DNA of 56,703 nt from an uncultured Eggerthellaceae bacterium (GCA_910588945.1 CAJUSF010000058.1:1-56703); one strand, 5' to 3'; shown: positions 32,221 to 41,451, counted from the first letter of the stretch. Made by a program: numbers and translations. Notes: a model not told the origin generated them from the letters alone.

Positions 32221-33429
32221 ATGTTGTTCGATGTCTATGGACCGAATGCCTTGTATCAGTGGCTCGGTCTGGCAATGGTCCTCATTGCCCTGATCCTTCT
32301 GAACGAGCTTGCTCGCAGGAGCAAGGCCGGAGGAATTTTCATGTTCTTCGGCGTCTGCGGCGCGATGACTGTCTACTGTATCGCGGTCGAAGTCGGCGCG
32401 GCCATGGGTGCCGAGTGGGCGCTCAACAACCCAACCTACACAACGATGGGCGGCTGGTTCCACTATGCGAAGGTTTACGCGGCCACCGCTGGATGCATCG
32501 GCTTCATGATGCTGAAGTACTCGTGGGGAAAGATCGGACGCTCGCATTGGTTCAAGGCGTTTCCGTTCGTGATCGTTGCGATCAACATCCTCATCGCTGT
32601 CGCAAGTGATTTCGAGAGCGCGATCGTGGCTTGGGATTCGAGCTTCGTCACAGACGAGGGAGTTCTTCTCAACGGTGGATGGCACAACGTTCTCAACGGG
32701 TGCGCAGGTCTTCTCAACATCGCCTGCATGACCGGCTGGTTCGGAATTTACATCTCGAAGAAGCGTCAAGACATGCTGTGGCCTGATATGACATGGGTCT
32801 TCATCATCTCTTATGACCTTTGGAACTTCTGCTACACCTACAATTGCCTGCCGACGCACTCTTGGTATTGCGGAATCGCACTCCTTCTCGCGCCGACGAT
32901 CGCCGGTCTTATCTGGAACAAAGGCGGATGGATTCAGAACCGTGCGTTCACGCTTTCGATGTGGTGCATGTTCTGCCAGATGGTGCCGATGTTCGCGAAC
33001 GACTCGATTTTCGCAGTGCAGTCAGTAAATAACCCTGCTGTCAATACAGTCGTTGCTTCTATCGCACTTATCGCTAACATCGCAGCGCTGAGCTACATTA
33101 TCTATCGTTCGAAGAAGCTCGGTGTCAACCCGTACAAGCAGGAAGTGTTTGTCGGAACGAAAGACTTCCGCGAGGCTATGGCTCGCCGTGCTGAGACTCC
33201 GTATCTGCTCGAGACTATGCCGAAGAGCGCAACTTCTGCCGAGATCGCAGAGATGGTTGCTTATAACGAGCTCCCTGTTGAAGGCAGTGTTGGTTATGTG
33301 TACGTCGCAAAGAACGGTGATGAGACGGATGTTGTTGTCGAGACGGTTCAAGATGCTGGAAGAGCAACCGGCGCCGACGAATCGGGTGATGGCTCATCGA
33401 ACGGATCGGATACGAATCGCCGCGAGTAG
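32221..33429 (+). CDS. Multi-pass membrane protein, DUF5692-like
   Basis: The 402-residue protein has about nine transmembrane helices in residues 10-305 and a polar cytoplasmic tail of ~90 residues. Trp, Tyr and Cys are frequent within helices (TWVFIISYDLWNFCYTYNCLPTHSWYCG split over two helices). It resembles DUF5692 proteins from Coriobacteria; that match was recalled, not searched. The function is unknown. As the only partner of the TetR regulator it may move or sense the regulator's ligand. A strong terminator follows. Confidence 0.8.
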   Translation: MLFDVYGPNALYQWLGLAMVLIALILLNELARRSKAGGIFMFFGVCGAMTVYCIAVEVGAAMGAEWALNNPTYTTMGGWFHYAKVYAATAGCIGFMMLKYSWGKIGRSHWFKAFPFVIVAINILIAVASDFESAIVAWDSSFVTDEGVLLNGGWHNVLNGCAGLLNIACMTGWFGIYISKKRQDMLWPDMTWVFIISYDLWNFCYTYNCLPTHSWYCGIALLLAPTIAGLIWNKGGWIQNRAFTLSMWCMFCQMVPMFANDSIFAVQSVNNPAVNTVVASIALIANIAALSYIIYRSKKLGVNPYKQEVFVGTKDFREAMARRAETPYLLETMPKSATSAEIAEMVAYNELPVEGSVGYVYVAKNGDETDVVVETVQDAGRATGADESGDGSSNGSDTNRRE

Positions 33430-33487
33430 CTCGAGTGACGCCTGAAAGACAGACGTGAAATCTGAGCGTGTTTCGCAGATAGAACGC

Positions 33488-33518
33488 AAGGGGTGCAGTT
33501 TCCGCTGCACCCCTTTTT
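33488..33518 (+). terminator. Intrinsic terminator of the TetR/membrane protein operon
   Basis: AAGGGGTGCAG and CTGCACCCCTT form a perfect stem with a six-base loop, and the right arm runs directly into five T. Confidence 0.93.
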
Positions 33519-33540
33519 GTGTATCAACCTGGTTTGATCT

Positions 33541-33619
33541 GTAGGTGCGCATGCGCCCTCCATGCGCACATTTCATTCAGACAAACAAATGCGCGCATCA
33601 AAATCGGATGCGCGCCTAC
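33541..33619. repeat. Repeat family C, inverted pair C1
   Basis: GTAGGTGCGCATGCG...CATGCGCAC (33541-33569) faces an inverted copy, TGCGCGCATC...GGATGCGCGCCTAC (33590-33619). The two halves could form a long cruciform. Related single copies are at 38630, 38793 and 52560. Confidence 0.75.
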
Positions 33620-33653
33620 GAAGACAACCCGTGGATTAAGCCCTTGTTGTGCT

Positions 33654-34235
33654 TTACTGAACGTAGGAGGTGATCAGCGCGCGCAACTCGTCGATACCGG
33701 TTCCCTTTTCGGAGGACGTCATCACGACGGGCGTGTTTTTCGGCAGCATCAGCTGCTTCATTATCTTCTGTTTCTGTGAATTGGCCTTTTGCTTTGAGAG
33801 CTTGTCGGCCTTTGTCAGCGCGATCGCGAACGGCAACTCCGATTCGAGCAGGAACTCGACCATATTGCGGTCAAGCACGCTCGGGTCGTGACGGATGTCG
33901 ATGAGCGACACCACAAGTGCGAAGAAACGTTCATCGTTGAAATAGCCCTCGATCAGGTCCGACCAGCGCTCGAGCTCGGATTTTGACACCTGCGCATACC
34001 CGTATCCGGGCAGATCGACCAGATCCACGCCGTCGACATCATAAAAGTTGATCGTGGCTGTCTTTCCAGGCTTCTGCGACACCTTCGCCAGATTTTTCCT
34101 GAACATAAGCTTGTTAAGCAAAGAGGACTTCCCGACATTCGACCTTCCGGCAAAAGACACCTCGGGCAATTTGCTCTTCGGGAGCTGGGCAGACGTTCCA
34201 TATGCGGACTTGAATTTTGCGTTGTGGAAGTTCAT
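33654..34235 (-). CDS. engB: Ribosome biogenesis GTPase EngB (YsxC/YihA)
   Basis: EngB is a GTPase needed for late 50S subunit assembly. The 193-residue length is typical. The GTPase motifs are G1 GRSNVGKS (30-37), the G2 Thr in KTATINFY, G3 DLPGYGYA, G4 TKADKL and G5 TSSEKGTG. It starts at ATG 34235, transcribed away from leuS. It stands alone. Confidence 0.95.
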   Translation of the reverse strand: MNFHNAKFKSAYGTSAQLPKSKLPEVSFAGRSNVGKSSLLNKLMFRKNLAKVSQKPGKTATINFYDVDGVDLVDLPGYGYAQVSKSELERWSDLIEGYFNDERFFALVVSLIDIRHDPSVLDRNMVEFLLESELPFAIALTKADKLSKQKANSQKQKIMKQLMLPKNTPVVMTSSEKGTGIDELRALITSYVQ

Positions 34236-34299
34236 GACCTGATCTTTCTGCTGCCGATCGACCCTTTCGACTCACCATATTGTATCCCACCCACTTTAG

Positions 34300-34329
34300 T
34301 ACACCTATGGTGTATTCGGTGGCTATAAT
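34300..34329 (+). promoter_or_regulatory. leuS promoter region with a small dyad
   Basis: A perfect TATAAT lies at 34324-34329. TACACC-TAT-GGTGTA at 34300-34314 covers the -35 area, where no good hexamer is seen, and may bind a regulator. No T-box leader is evident in the short 49-base leader. Confidence 0.5.
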
Positions 34330-34377
34330 GGGAAACTAACGAATCTGAGTTCTCAATTCATACTTCAGGGAGAAAAG

Positions 34378-36948
34378 ATGAAAGCATACAACCCTCATGA
34401 GATAGAACCGCGCATGCAGCTCGATTGGGAAGAGAAGGGCATCTATTCGATAGATGAGACCTCGCCCGCGCCGCGCAAGTACGTTTTGGAGATGCTGCCC
34501 TATCCTTCGGGCGACATCCATATGGGACATGTGAGTAACTACACTTATGGCGATTTGGTTGCGCGTTATTCCCGCATGAAGGGCTACAACGTTCTGCATC
34601 CGATGGGTTGGGATGCGTTCGGGCTGCCGGCGGAAAACGCAGCGATCAAGCATCATTCACATCCTGCGGTGTGGACTTACGACAACATCGACACGCAGCG
34701 TGCTTCGTTCAAGGTAATGGGCTTTTCTTACGACTGGGACCGCACGGTGAGCACGTGCGATCCGGAGTACTATCGATGGGGTCAGTGGATCTTCCTCGAG
34801 TTTTGGAAGCGCGGCCTTGTCGAGCGTCGCAACTCCCCGGTGAATTGGTGCCCAAGCTGCAATACGGTTCTCGCCAACGAGCAAGTGATCGGCGGGCGCT
34901 GCTGGCGGTGCGATTCCGAGGTTGAGAAGCGCGATCTGACCCAGTGGTATTTCAAGATCACCGATTACGCCCAAGAGCTTCTTGATGACTTGGACAAGCT
35001 TGCGGGCTGGCCGGAAAACGTCAAGCAGCAGCAGGCCAACTGGATTGGTCGCAGCGAGGGTGCCAATGTCGACTTTGAGCTGGTGGATGTCGATGGCACG
35101 ACCCCTACGGGCGAGATGATCACCGTATTCACCACGCGTGCGGATACATTGTTCGGCTGCAGTTTCTTTGTGCTCGCCCCGGAATATGCCGGTCTTGAGG
35201 CGTTGGTTGCAGGAACGCCGCACGAACAGGAGGTCATGGAGTTCGCCGAGGCTGCCAAGAAGGTGAGCGCCGTTGAGCGTGCCCAAGGTGATCGCGAGAA
35301 GCACGGCGTTTTCACAGGGCGCTATGTACTTAATCCGGTGAATGGCGAGAAGGTTCCGATCTGGGTGGCCGATTATGTCGTTGCCGATTACGGCACCGGT
35401 GCGGTGATGGCGGTTCCGTGTGGCGATGAGCGCGACTTCGAGTTCGCGCGTAAATACGAACTTCCCATCATCCCGATCATTTTGGGTGAGGACGATCCGC
35501 TGTTCGAACAGCTCAAGGATGAAAAGGCGCGGGTGGTAACCGAGGTTGATTGGGATGCTGCCTACGATGCGCAGGGCATTCTCGTTCAGTCGGGTGAATA
35601 CACCGGTATGGTGGGTGGCAAACATTCCCCGGCCGAGGAGGCCATCGTGGCGTTCCTCGAGAAAGAGGGCAAGGGCAAGCGCACTGTCGAGTTCCGTTTG
35701 CGTGATTGGCTGATCAGTCGTCAGCGTTATTGGGGAAACCCGATTCCTGCGATTCATTGTCCGAAGTGCGGCGTCGTGCCTGTTCCGGAGGAGGACCTGC
35801 CTGTGCGCCTGCCGGAGGATATCGATCTTGCGGCAGGAGAGACGCTTGCCACGCATGAAAGCTTCGCTCGCACGACGTGTCCGCAGTGTGGCGGCGAGGC
35901 GCGCCGTGAGACCGATACAATGGACACCTTCACGTGCTCAAGCTGGTATTACATGCGCTACTGCGATCCGCACAACGATCAAGCGCCGTTCTCGAAGGAA
36001 CGTATCAACGCTTGGATGCCGGTCGATCAGTATATCGGCGGCATCGAGCATGCGATCCTGCATCTTCTCTACAGCCGTTTCTTCACGAAGGCGCTGCGCG
36101 ATATGGGGATGCTTGATTTCGATGAGCCGTTCACCAACTTGCTATGTCAGGGCATGGTGCTCGATGCGCACGGCGAAGTGATGAGCAAGTCAAAAGGCAA
36201 CGTGGTAAGCCCGGAAGAGATGATCGATGCGTACGGTGCCGACACCGTGCGCGTGGCGATGCTGTTCATGGGGCCTCCTGACAAGGAGAAGCTCTGGAAC
36301 GAGAACGGTCTTGAGGGCATGTATAAGTTCCTGAACAAGATCTGGCGTCAGGTGCACGATCTTGTGGGTAAGGCCGGAGACGACACATATTATGCAGGCG
36401 ATGCTGCCGCAGTCGACGAGGCGCAGGTGCAAGCTGCCGTCGACAAGCTGCTGCGCGAACGCCATCGCGTGGTAGGCAAAGTGAGCGATGACATCGAGCG
36501 CAACCAGTACAACACTGCAGTTGCGGCGATCATGGAACTCTCGAATGCGACAGGCGAGTTCCTTCGCAAGACCTCTCCTGAAATGCGTACAGACGATTCG
36601 AAGGCGGCCGAGGTTGCCCGTGATGTTGCAGAGACGATCTGCAAGTTGCTTGCGGTCATGGCTCCGCATTTTACCGATGAGCTGTGGCGCGAAGCGTTGG
36701 GTCATGAGCAGTCCATCCATCTGGAGGAGTGGCCGGAATACGACGAGAAGTTGGCAGTTGCTGATGAGGTTGAGCTTGCGGTTCAGGTGAACGGGAAGAT
36801 CAAGGCACACATCATGGTTGCGGCCGATGCGGCGGACGAGGATATCTTGACGATAGCCAAAGGTGCGGTTGCGTCGGCGCTTGAGGGTAAGAGCATCGTG
36901 AAGGAGATTGTGGTGCCGAAAAGGTTGGTGAATCTGGTCGTTAAGTAA
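34378..36948 (+). CDS. leuS: Leucyl-tRNA synthetase
   Basis: LeuS charges tRNA-Leu with leucine and edits mischarged tRNA. The 856-residue class I enzyme has the HIGH-type motif HMGH (48-51) in PYPSGDIHMGHVSNYTYGD, a CxxC zinc-like site (CPSCNTVLANEQV), the CP1 editing domain with TTRADTLFG and GTGAVMAVPCGDERD, a second zinc-like site (CPKCGVV), and KMSKS as VMSKSKGN (601-608). The anticodon-binding and C-terminal domains are present, so the protein is complete. Confidence 0.97.
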   Translation: MKAYNPHEIEPRMQLDWEEKGIYSIDETSPAPRKYVLEMLPYPSGDIHMGHVSNYTYGDLVARYSRMKGYNVLHPMGWDAFGLPAENAAIKHHSHPAVWTYDNIDTQRASFKVMGFSYDWDRTVSTCDPEYYRWGQWIFLEFWKRGLVERRNSPVNWCPSCNTVLANEQVIGGRCWRCDSEVEKRDLTQWYFKITDYAQELLDDLDKLAGWPENVKQQQANWIGRSEGANVDFELVDVDGTTPTGEMITVFTTRADTLFGCSFFVLAPEYAGLEALVAGTPHEQEVMEFAEAAKKVSAVERAQGDREKHGVFTGRYVLNPVNGEKVPIWVADYVVADYGTGAVMAVPCGDERDFEFARKYELPIIPIILGEDDPLFEQLKDEKARVVTEVDWDAAYDAQGILVQSGEYTGMVGGKHSPAEEAIVAFLEKEGKGKRTVEFRLRDWLISRQRYWGNPIPAIHCPKCGVVPVPEEDLPVRLPEDIDLAAGETLATHESFARTTCPQCGGEARRETDTMDTFTCSSWYYMRYCDPHNDQAPFSKERINAWMPVDQYIGGIEHAILHLLYSRFFTKALRDMGMLDFDEPFTNLLCQGMVLDAHGEVMSKSKGNVVSPEEMIDAYGADTVRVAMLFMGPPDKEKLWNENGLEGMYKFLNKIWRQVHDLVGKAGDDTYYAGDAAAVDEAQVQAAVDKLLRERHRVVGKVSDDIERNQYNTAVAAIMELSNATGEFLRKTSPEMRTDDSKAAEVARDVAETICKLLAVMAPHFTDELWREALGHEQSIHLEEWPEYDEKLAVADEVELAVQVNGKIKAHIMVAADAADEDILTIAKGAVASALEGKSIVKEIVVPKRLVNLVVK

Positions 36949-36969
36949 GTGCTGGTTTCGCTATATAAT
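36941..36969 (+). promoter_or_regulatory. guaB promoter
   Basis: TTAAGT (36941-36946) and TATAAT (36964-36969) are spaced exactly 17 bp apart. The -35 overlaps the leuS stop codon, so guaB has its own promoter despite following closely. Confidence 0.6.
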
Positions 36970-37019
36970 GGGTAGAATCTTGGAATCAAAAAATCAACTT
37001 GCGGAAAAGGAGATGCTCA

Positions 37020-38543
37020 ATGGCATATTATTTCGAAGAGCCGTCAAGAACATTTAACGAATACCTGTTAGTTCCGGGATATTCTCCCAGTGATTGTGTT
37101 CCTGCTGCAGTCTCTTTGAAGACTCCTCTTGTTAAATATAAGAAGGGAAAAGAGGAGTGCCCGATCCAGCTTAGCATCCCGATGATCTCCGCCATTATGC
37201 AATCTGTTTCCGATGACAAGATGGCTGTTGCTCTTGCCACCGAAGGCGGAATGAGCTTCATCTATGGTTCTCAAAGCATCGAGGATGAGGCCGCCATGGT
37301 TGCGCGCGTCAAAGATTACAAGGCAGGTTTTGTTACGTCTGACGTGAACCTTCGCCCTGATATGACGCTTGCGGATGTGCTCGTTCTCAAAGAGGAGCAC
37401 GGCCATTCGACCATGCCTGTCACCGATGACGGTACAAGCCATGGCAAGCTTTTGGGCATCGTGACTTCGCGCGATTACCGCATCTCTCGTATGGAGAAGG
37501 ATCTCACGGTTTCCGAGTTCATGACACCGCGCGAGAAGCTCGTGGTTGCGCTTCCGGAGACGTCTCTGAAGGATGCGAACGATATCATCTGGGATCACAA
37601 GCTGAATTGCTTGCCGATCGTTGATACCGACGACCATCTGGTCGCTTTGGTGTTCCGCAAGGATTACGATTCGCACAAGAGCAATCCGGATGAGCTTCTC
37701 GATTCTCACAAGCGTTACATGGTCGGTGCGGGCATCAACACGCGCGACTATGCCGAGCGCGTTCCTGCTTTGGTGGATGCTGGCGTCGATGTGCTATGCA
37801 TCGATTCGTCCGAGGGATATTCCGACTGGCAGAAGTTCACGATCGAGTGGATTCGCGAGCATTACGGCGACACCGTGAAGGTGGGAGCTGGTAACGTTGT
37901 CGATAGGGAGGGCTTCCGCTTCCTAGCCGAGTGCGGTGCCGACTTCATCAAGATCGGCATCGGTGGTGGCTCGATCTGCATCACTCGTGAGACAAAGGGA
38001 ATCGGCCGTGGTCAGGCTACTGCGGTGATCGAGGTTGCAAAGGCGCGCGATGAGTGGTTCGAGGAGACCGGCGAGTATATCCCGATCTGCTCTGATGGCG
38101 GTATTGTATACGATCACCATATTTCGCTTGCACTAGCGATGGGTTCTGACTTCGTGATGCTGGGTCGTTATTTCGCTCGTTTTGATGAGAGCCCTTCGAA
38201 CCGAGTGGTTGTGAACGGCAGCTACATGAAAGAGTATTGGGGCGAGGGAAGTGCTCGCGCTCGTAACTGGCAGCGCTACGATCTCGGTGGCGAGAAGAAG
38301 GGAATGACCTTCGAAGAGGGCGTTGACAGCTATGTTCCGTATGCCGGTCCTTTGAAGGACAACGTAGACATCACGCTTTCCAAGATTAAGAGCACGATGT
38401 GCAACTGTGGCGCACTTACGATTCCGGAGCTTCAGGAAAAGGCGAAGCTTACGGTGGTTTCCTCGACATCGATCGTAGAGGGTGGAGCGCATGATGTCGT
38501 GCTCCGCGATTCGAATACCTATGTGAGTAATTCGATCAGATAG
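37020..38543 (+). CDS. guaB: Inosine-5'-monophosphate dehydrogenase
   Basis: GuaB oxidises IMP to XMP with NAD+, the committed step to GMP. The 507-residue protein has the barrel interrupted by two CBS repeats (about 93-210) and the catalytic Cys320 in GIGGGSICITRETKG. The loop reads GGGSIC instead of the common GPGSIC, and the N-terminus (SIPMISAIMQSVSDDKMAVALA) differs from typical GuaB, which points to a variant subfamily found in anaerobes. ATG 37020 follows AAAGGAG, so the ATG at 36999 is rejected. Confidence 0.93.
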   Translation: MAYYFEEPSRTFNEYLLVPGYSPSDCVPAAVSLKTPLVKYKKGKEECPIQLSIPMISAIMQSVSDDKMAVALATEGGMSFIYGSQSIEDEAAMVARVKDYKAGFVTSDVNLRPDMTLADVLVLKEEHGHSTMPVTDDGTSHGKLLGIVTSRDYRISRMEKDLTVSEFMTPREKLVVALPETSLKDANDIIWDHKLNCLPIVDTDDHLVALVFRKDYDSHKSNPDELLDSHKRYMVGAGINTRDYAERVPALVDAGVDVLCIDSSEGYSDWQKFTIEWIREHYGDTVKVGAGNVVDREGFRFLAECGADFIKIGIGGGSICITRETKGIGRGQATAVIEVAKARDEWFEETGEYIPICSDGGIVYDHHISLALAMGSDFVMLGRYFARFDESPSNRVVVNGSYMKEYWGEGSARARNWQRYDLGGEKKGMTFEEGVDSYVPYAGPLKDNVDITLSKIKSTMCNCGALTIPELQEKAKLTVVSSTSIVEGGAHDVVLRDSNTYVSNSIR

Positions 38544-38566
38544 CTCTTTTGTTCTGATGCGTATGA

Positions 38567-38592
38567 GGCAGGATTCTATCCTGCCCTTTTTT
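38567..38592 (+). terminator. guaB terminator
   Basis: GGCAGGA and TCCTGCC form a stem with a five-base loop followed by CTTTTTT. It is a clear intrinsic terminator. Confidence 0.92.
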
Positions 38593-38606
38593 GTGTTGGC
38601 GTGGAT

Positions 38607-38630
38607 GAAATGCTTGCCGAGATACTTAGT
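38607..38630 (+). repeat. Truncated family A fragment
   Basis: Only the left end (GAAATGCTTGCCGAG plus ATACTTAG) remains, then family C repeat C2 begins at once. It shares the GCTT variant of the end with the full copy A3 just downstream, which suggests a local duplication broken by C2. Confidence 0.8.
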
Positions 38631-38657
38631 AGGTGCGCATCCGCTCTTGATGCGCAC
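38630..38657 (+). repeat. Repeat family C, copy C2
   Basis: TAGGTGCGCATCC followed by GCTCTTGATGCGCAC; the GCGCATC and GATGCGC arms pair. It interrupts the family A fragment. Confidence 0.8.
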
Positions 38658-38674
38658 GTCTGCGGGTTTGGATG

Positions 38675-38762
38675 GAAATGCTTGCCGAGATACTTAGTCG
38701 CTCAAACAGTCCTCGGCTTACGCCTGCGGAACTCGCTTTGTAAGCACCTCGGCAATCATTTT
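38675..38762 (+). repeat. Repeat family A, copy A3 (88 bp)
   Basis: Full-length copy whose left end reads GAAATGCTTGCCGAG, giving a two-base mismatch to its right end. The interior matches A1 and A2. Confidence 0.88.
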
Positions 38763-38792
38763 TGATGCCGAAAGGATCTGCTGGCGAACTTC

Positions 38793-38821
38793 GTAGGTGC
38801 GCATCCGCTTTTGATGCGCAC
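38793..38821 (+). repeat. Repeat family C, copy C3
   Basis: GTAGGTGCGCATCCGC followed by TTTTGATGCGCAC, nearly identical to C2. Confidence 0.8.
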
Positions 38822-38849
38822 AACCCAATGGGGATAAGGCTATTGAATC

Positions 38850-38888
38850 AAACGGGGACAACGGGGACGGGTGATGTTGTCCTGTTTC
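38850..38888 (-). repeat. Repeat family D, copy D1
   Basis: GGGGACAACGGGGACGGG then TGATGTTGTCC, the reverse complement of the block in D2 (46068) and D3 (52509). With A3, C2 and C3 it makes 38600-38890 a mosaic of repeats with no gene. Confidence 0.75.
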
Positions 38889-38933
38889 CACATCGTTGGG
38901 TCGCTCAAAAGCGTATCGCGCGATTCTGCGTTT

Positions 38934-40415
38934 CTAGGCGTTGCGCAAAAACGCTTCGTATCCGCGGCGTGCTTCGTAGATGTCGGCTTTGCTGGTTGCC
39001 TCCCATGGGCTGTGCATGCTAAGCACAGCAACGCCGCTGTCGATCACATCCATGCCATAACGGGCGGGGATGAACGCGATAGTTCCGCCGCCGCCGGCAT
39101 CGACCCTTCCCAGCTCCGCCGTCTGGAAGGAAACCTGCGCTTCATCCATAACACGGCGGATGCGCGCCATGTACTCAGCGCGGGCATCGTTGGATCCGCT
39201 TTTACCGCGCGCACCCGTATATTTATTGAAAACAAGCCCCTTCCCAAGGTAGGCGGAGTTTTTCGCCTCGAACACACTGCCATAGGCAGGATCCACCCCG
39301 GCAGATACGTCCGACGAGAGCATCGAGGATGCTGCCAGCGCCCGGCGTAGTTTTACCATGCCACCTTCACCTGCAAGCTCCATAATCTCGGCGATCGTGT
39401 TTTCGAAGAACAGTGATTCCATGCCGCTGGCACCGACGCTACCGATCTCCTCTTTGTCGACAAGCACGCAGATGGCGGTTTTCTCAATGGTGGAATCGGC
39501 CAGCGCAAGTTGCGCAACGAGTGAAGTGTATGCGCATACGCGGTCATCTTGTCCGTAGCCCAACACCATGCTGCGATCGAATCCCAGGTCACGCGCCTTG
39601 CCCGCAGGCACAACTTCGATCTCTGCCGAGAGAAAATCTTCCTCGGTGATGTCGTACTTTTCCTCAAGCAGCTCCAGAGTGAATGCTTTGACAGCCTCGG
39701 ATGCTTTGTCTTCGTGCACGGTTTCGTCGACGGCTTCTTTGGTATCTTCGGTCGGTTTGGACGTATGAGTTGTTTCGGCTCTTTCGGCTTCAGGTTTTTC
39801 TACCTCGACTGCGAAGCGGTTACCAACTAGGATATCGAGATCCTCTCCCTCGACAACTTCACGACCTTTTTTGTCGAGCTGCTTTGCCCCGAGGTGCGGG
39901 AGCAGGTCACTTACGCAGAAAACAGGATCAGAATCATCCTCGCCGATTACGATGTCGATAGTGGTTCCGTCCTTTTTCGCGACGACTCCGTGCAGTGCGA
40001 GCGGAAGTGCAACCCACTGGTAGTTTTTAATTCCGCCATAGTAATGGGTGTCGAGCAAGGTGAATCCATCCTTTTCGTAGAGCGGATTCTGTTTGAGATC
40101 AAGGCGGGGAGAGTCAATGTGCGCACCGAGGATATTCATGCCTGTCTCCAGCGGAGATGTGCCGACGTGCGCCAAGATGACAGCTTTGTTCTGGGATGTT
40201 GCCCAAACCTTGCTGCCCGCGGTGAGCTTTTTGCCTTCGCCGATGAGTTTCTGTAAGGAGACATAACCGTGCTTCTCGGCGAGCTCGACTGCGGTTTTGC
40301 AACATTCACGCTCGGTTTTGTTTTCCGAGATAAATGCTTTGTAGTCCTCGGCTAGCTTATCGAGCTCTTTCAGCTGCTTTGGGTCGTATTTTTTCCAAGC
40401 AGATTCGCGTTTCAT
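38934..40415 (-). CDS. M18-family zinc aminopeptidase
   Basis: M18 enzymes are cytoplasmic, two-zinc aminopeptidases that trim peptides. The 493-residue protein has the metal-binding NILGAHIDSPRLDLKQNPLY, LLDTHYYGGIKNYQW, VLVDKEEIGSVGASGMES and GSNDARAEYM, plus the C-terminal MHSPWEATSKADIYEA. An acidic low-complexity insert (ETTHTSKPTEDTKEAVDETV) lies at about 213-240. ATG 40415 has AAAGG seven bases upstream, so the 44 in-frame codons before it are excluded. It converges on guaB across the repeat mosaic. Confidence 0.94.
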   Translation of the reverse strand: MKRESAWKKYDPKQLKELDKLAEDYKAFISENKTERECCKTAVELAEKHGYVSLQKLIGEGKKLTAGSKVWATSQNKAVILAHVGTSPLETGMNILGAHIDSPRLDLKQNPLYEKDGFTLLDTHYYGGIKNYQWVALPLALHGVVAKKDGTTIDIVIGEDDSDPVFCVSDLLPHLGAKQLDKKGREVVEGEDLDILVGNRFAVEVEKPEAERAETTHTSKPTEDTKEAVDETVHEDKASEAVKAFTLELLEEKYDITEEDFLSAEIEVVPAGKARDLGFDRSMVLGYGQDDRVCAYTSLVAQLALADSTIEKTAICVLVDKEEIGSVGASGMESLFFENTIAEIMELAGEGGMVKLRRALAASSMLSSDVSAGVDPAYGSVFEAKNSAYLGKGLVFNKYTGARGKSGSNDARAEYMARIRRVMDEAQVSFQTAELGRVDAGGGGTIAFIPARYGMDVIDSGVAVLSMHSPWEATSKADIYEARRGYEAFLRNA

Positions 40416-40717
40416 GATCGACCTTTCTGGATTCTTCGGTGCATCCGATCGCATTTTCGTATGTCGTTTCGCATCAGGCATTCTTCTTTGTCGACAGAGA
40501 TTGTACTGCATGAGTTTCGATGATGCATGCGCAGATTGTGGCCTCACAAAAACGTCAGATACAGGTATTTATTACAATCGGTAAACCTTATTGGAAAAAT
40601 ACTCGATAGCGATCATGTGTGTGACTGTATAATATTCGTGTTTTGGCAAAACATCTTTTCGGCTTGGAGCATGACAAGCGTTTCAGGCGGAGAAACATTT
40701 GAGAAAGAGGTTCATTC
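40416..40717. promoter_or_regulatory. Divergent control region: aminopeptidase and rubrerythrin
   Basis: A TATAAT at 40628-40633 is the probable -10 for rubrerythrin, with no good -35, which suggests regulated transcription. No other structure is recognised in this 302-base gap. Confidence 0.45.
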
Positions 40718-41326
40718 ATGAAGGTTCGTGACGCAATTCCAACTGCGGAGAATTCCACAAATTTCAACATCGTTTCAGATCCACAAACGCAGGCTGGCGA
40801 CACGCTTGCTAACCTTAAAGCTGCCGTTCAGGGCGAGACCTGCGCTTCAGCAAATTATGCTGCATATTCACAGAAGGCAAAAGAAGAAGGCTACGACCAG
40901 ATTTCTCGTCTTTTCGCAGCAACTTCTGCAGCAGAGCAGATCCATATCAAGCTTGAGGTCGCCGAGATCCAGAAGAAGGAGCCGGATTATGTTGCTCCGA
41001 GCGCTCCGGATGCTGTTACCTTTACTACCGACATCGATCTGATCGGTGGCGCAGCTGGCGAGATCTATGAGACATCTGATATGTATCCGACATTCATCAA
41101 GGTTGCTCAGGAAGAGGGCGAGAAGGGTGCCGAGATGGTATTCACTCGCGCTAAGCTGGCTGAGGGCGTTCATGCGGAGCTGTATCTCGATGCGTACAAC
41201 AACATCGACTGCCCGGATGATGATAGCTTCTATCTTTGCCCCGCTTGCGGATACATCCACAAGGGTGGCGACTTCGAGAAATGCCCGATCTGTTTCACTC
41301 CTCGCGCAAGCTTCAAGGAGTTTTAA
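40718..41326 (+). CDS. rbr: Rubrerythrin
   Basis: Rubrerythrin reduces hydrogen peroxide in the cytoplasm of anaerobes, using a di-iron site fed by a rubredoxin-like iron centre. The 202-residue protein has four-helix ferritin-like segments with ETCASANYAAYSQKAKEEG and AEQIHIKLEVAEI carrying Glu/His ligands, GEIYETSDMYPTF, then a rubredoxin-like end with CPACGY and CPIC. GAGG before the ATG supports the start. The gene is alone with its own terminator. Confidence 0.95.
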   Translation: MKVRDAIPTAENSTNFNIVSDPQTQAGDTLANLKAAVQGETCASANYAAYSQKAKEEGYDQISRLFAATSAAEQIHIKLEVAEIQKKEPDYVAPSAPDAVTFTTDIDLIGGAAGEIYETSDMYPTFIKVAQEEGEKGAEMVFTRAKLAEGVHAELYLDAYNNIDCPDDDSFYLCPACGYIHKGGDFEKCPICFTPRASFKEF

Positions 41327-41366
41327 TTCAAGATCGTTTAGATCGTCTAAGCTGCTTATAAATAGG

Positions 41367-41397
41367 GAAGGGTCGGATCACTCCGGCCCTTCTTTTG
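41367..41397 (+). terminator. Rubrerythrin terminator
   Basis: GAAGGGTCGGA (41367-41377) and TCCGGCCCTTC (41382-41392) pair with one G-U, four-base loop, then TTTT. Confidence 0.9.
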
Positions 41398-41451
41398 TGT
41401 AGTCAGACTATGCGGGATGTGGGGAGATGCCCGCGCGAAATGCTTGTATGT

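Noticed and set aside
34329..34377. T-box riboswitch before leuS
   Set aside because: Only 48 bases separate the -10 box from the start, too short for a T-box, and the T-box core sequence is absent.
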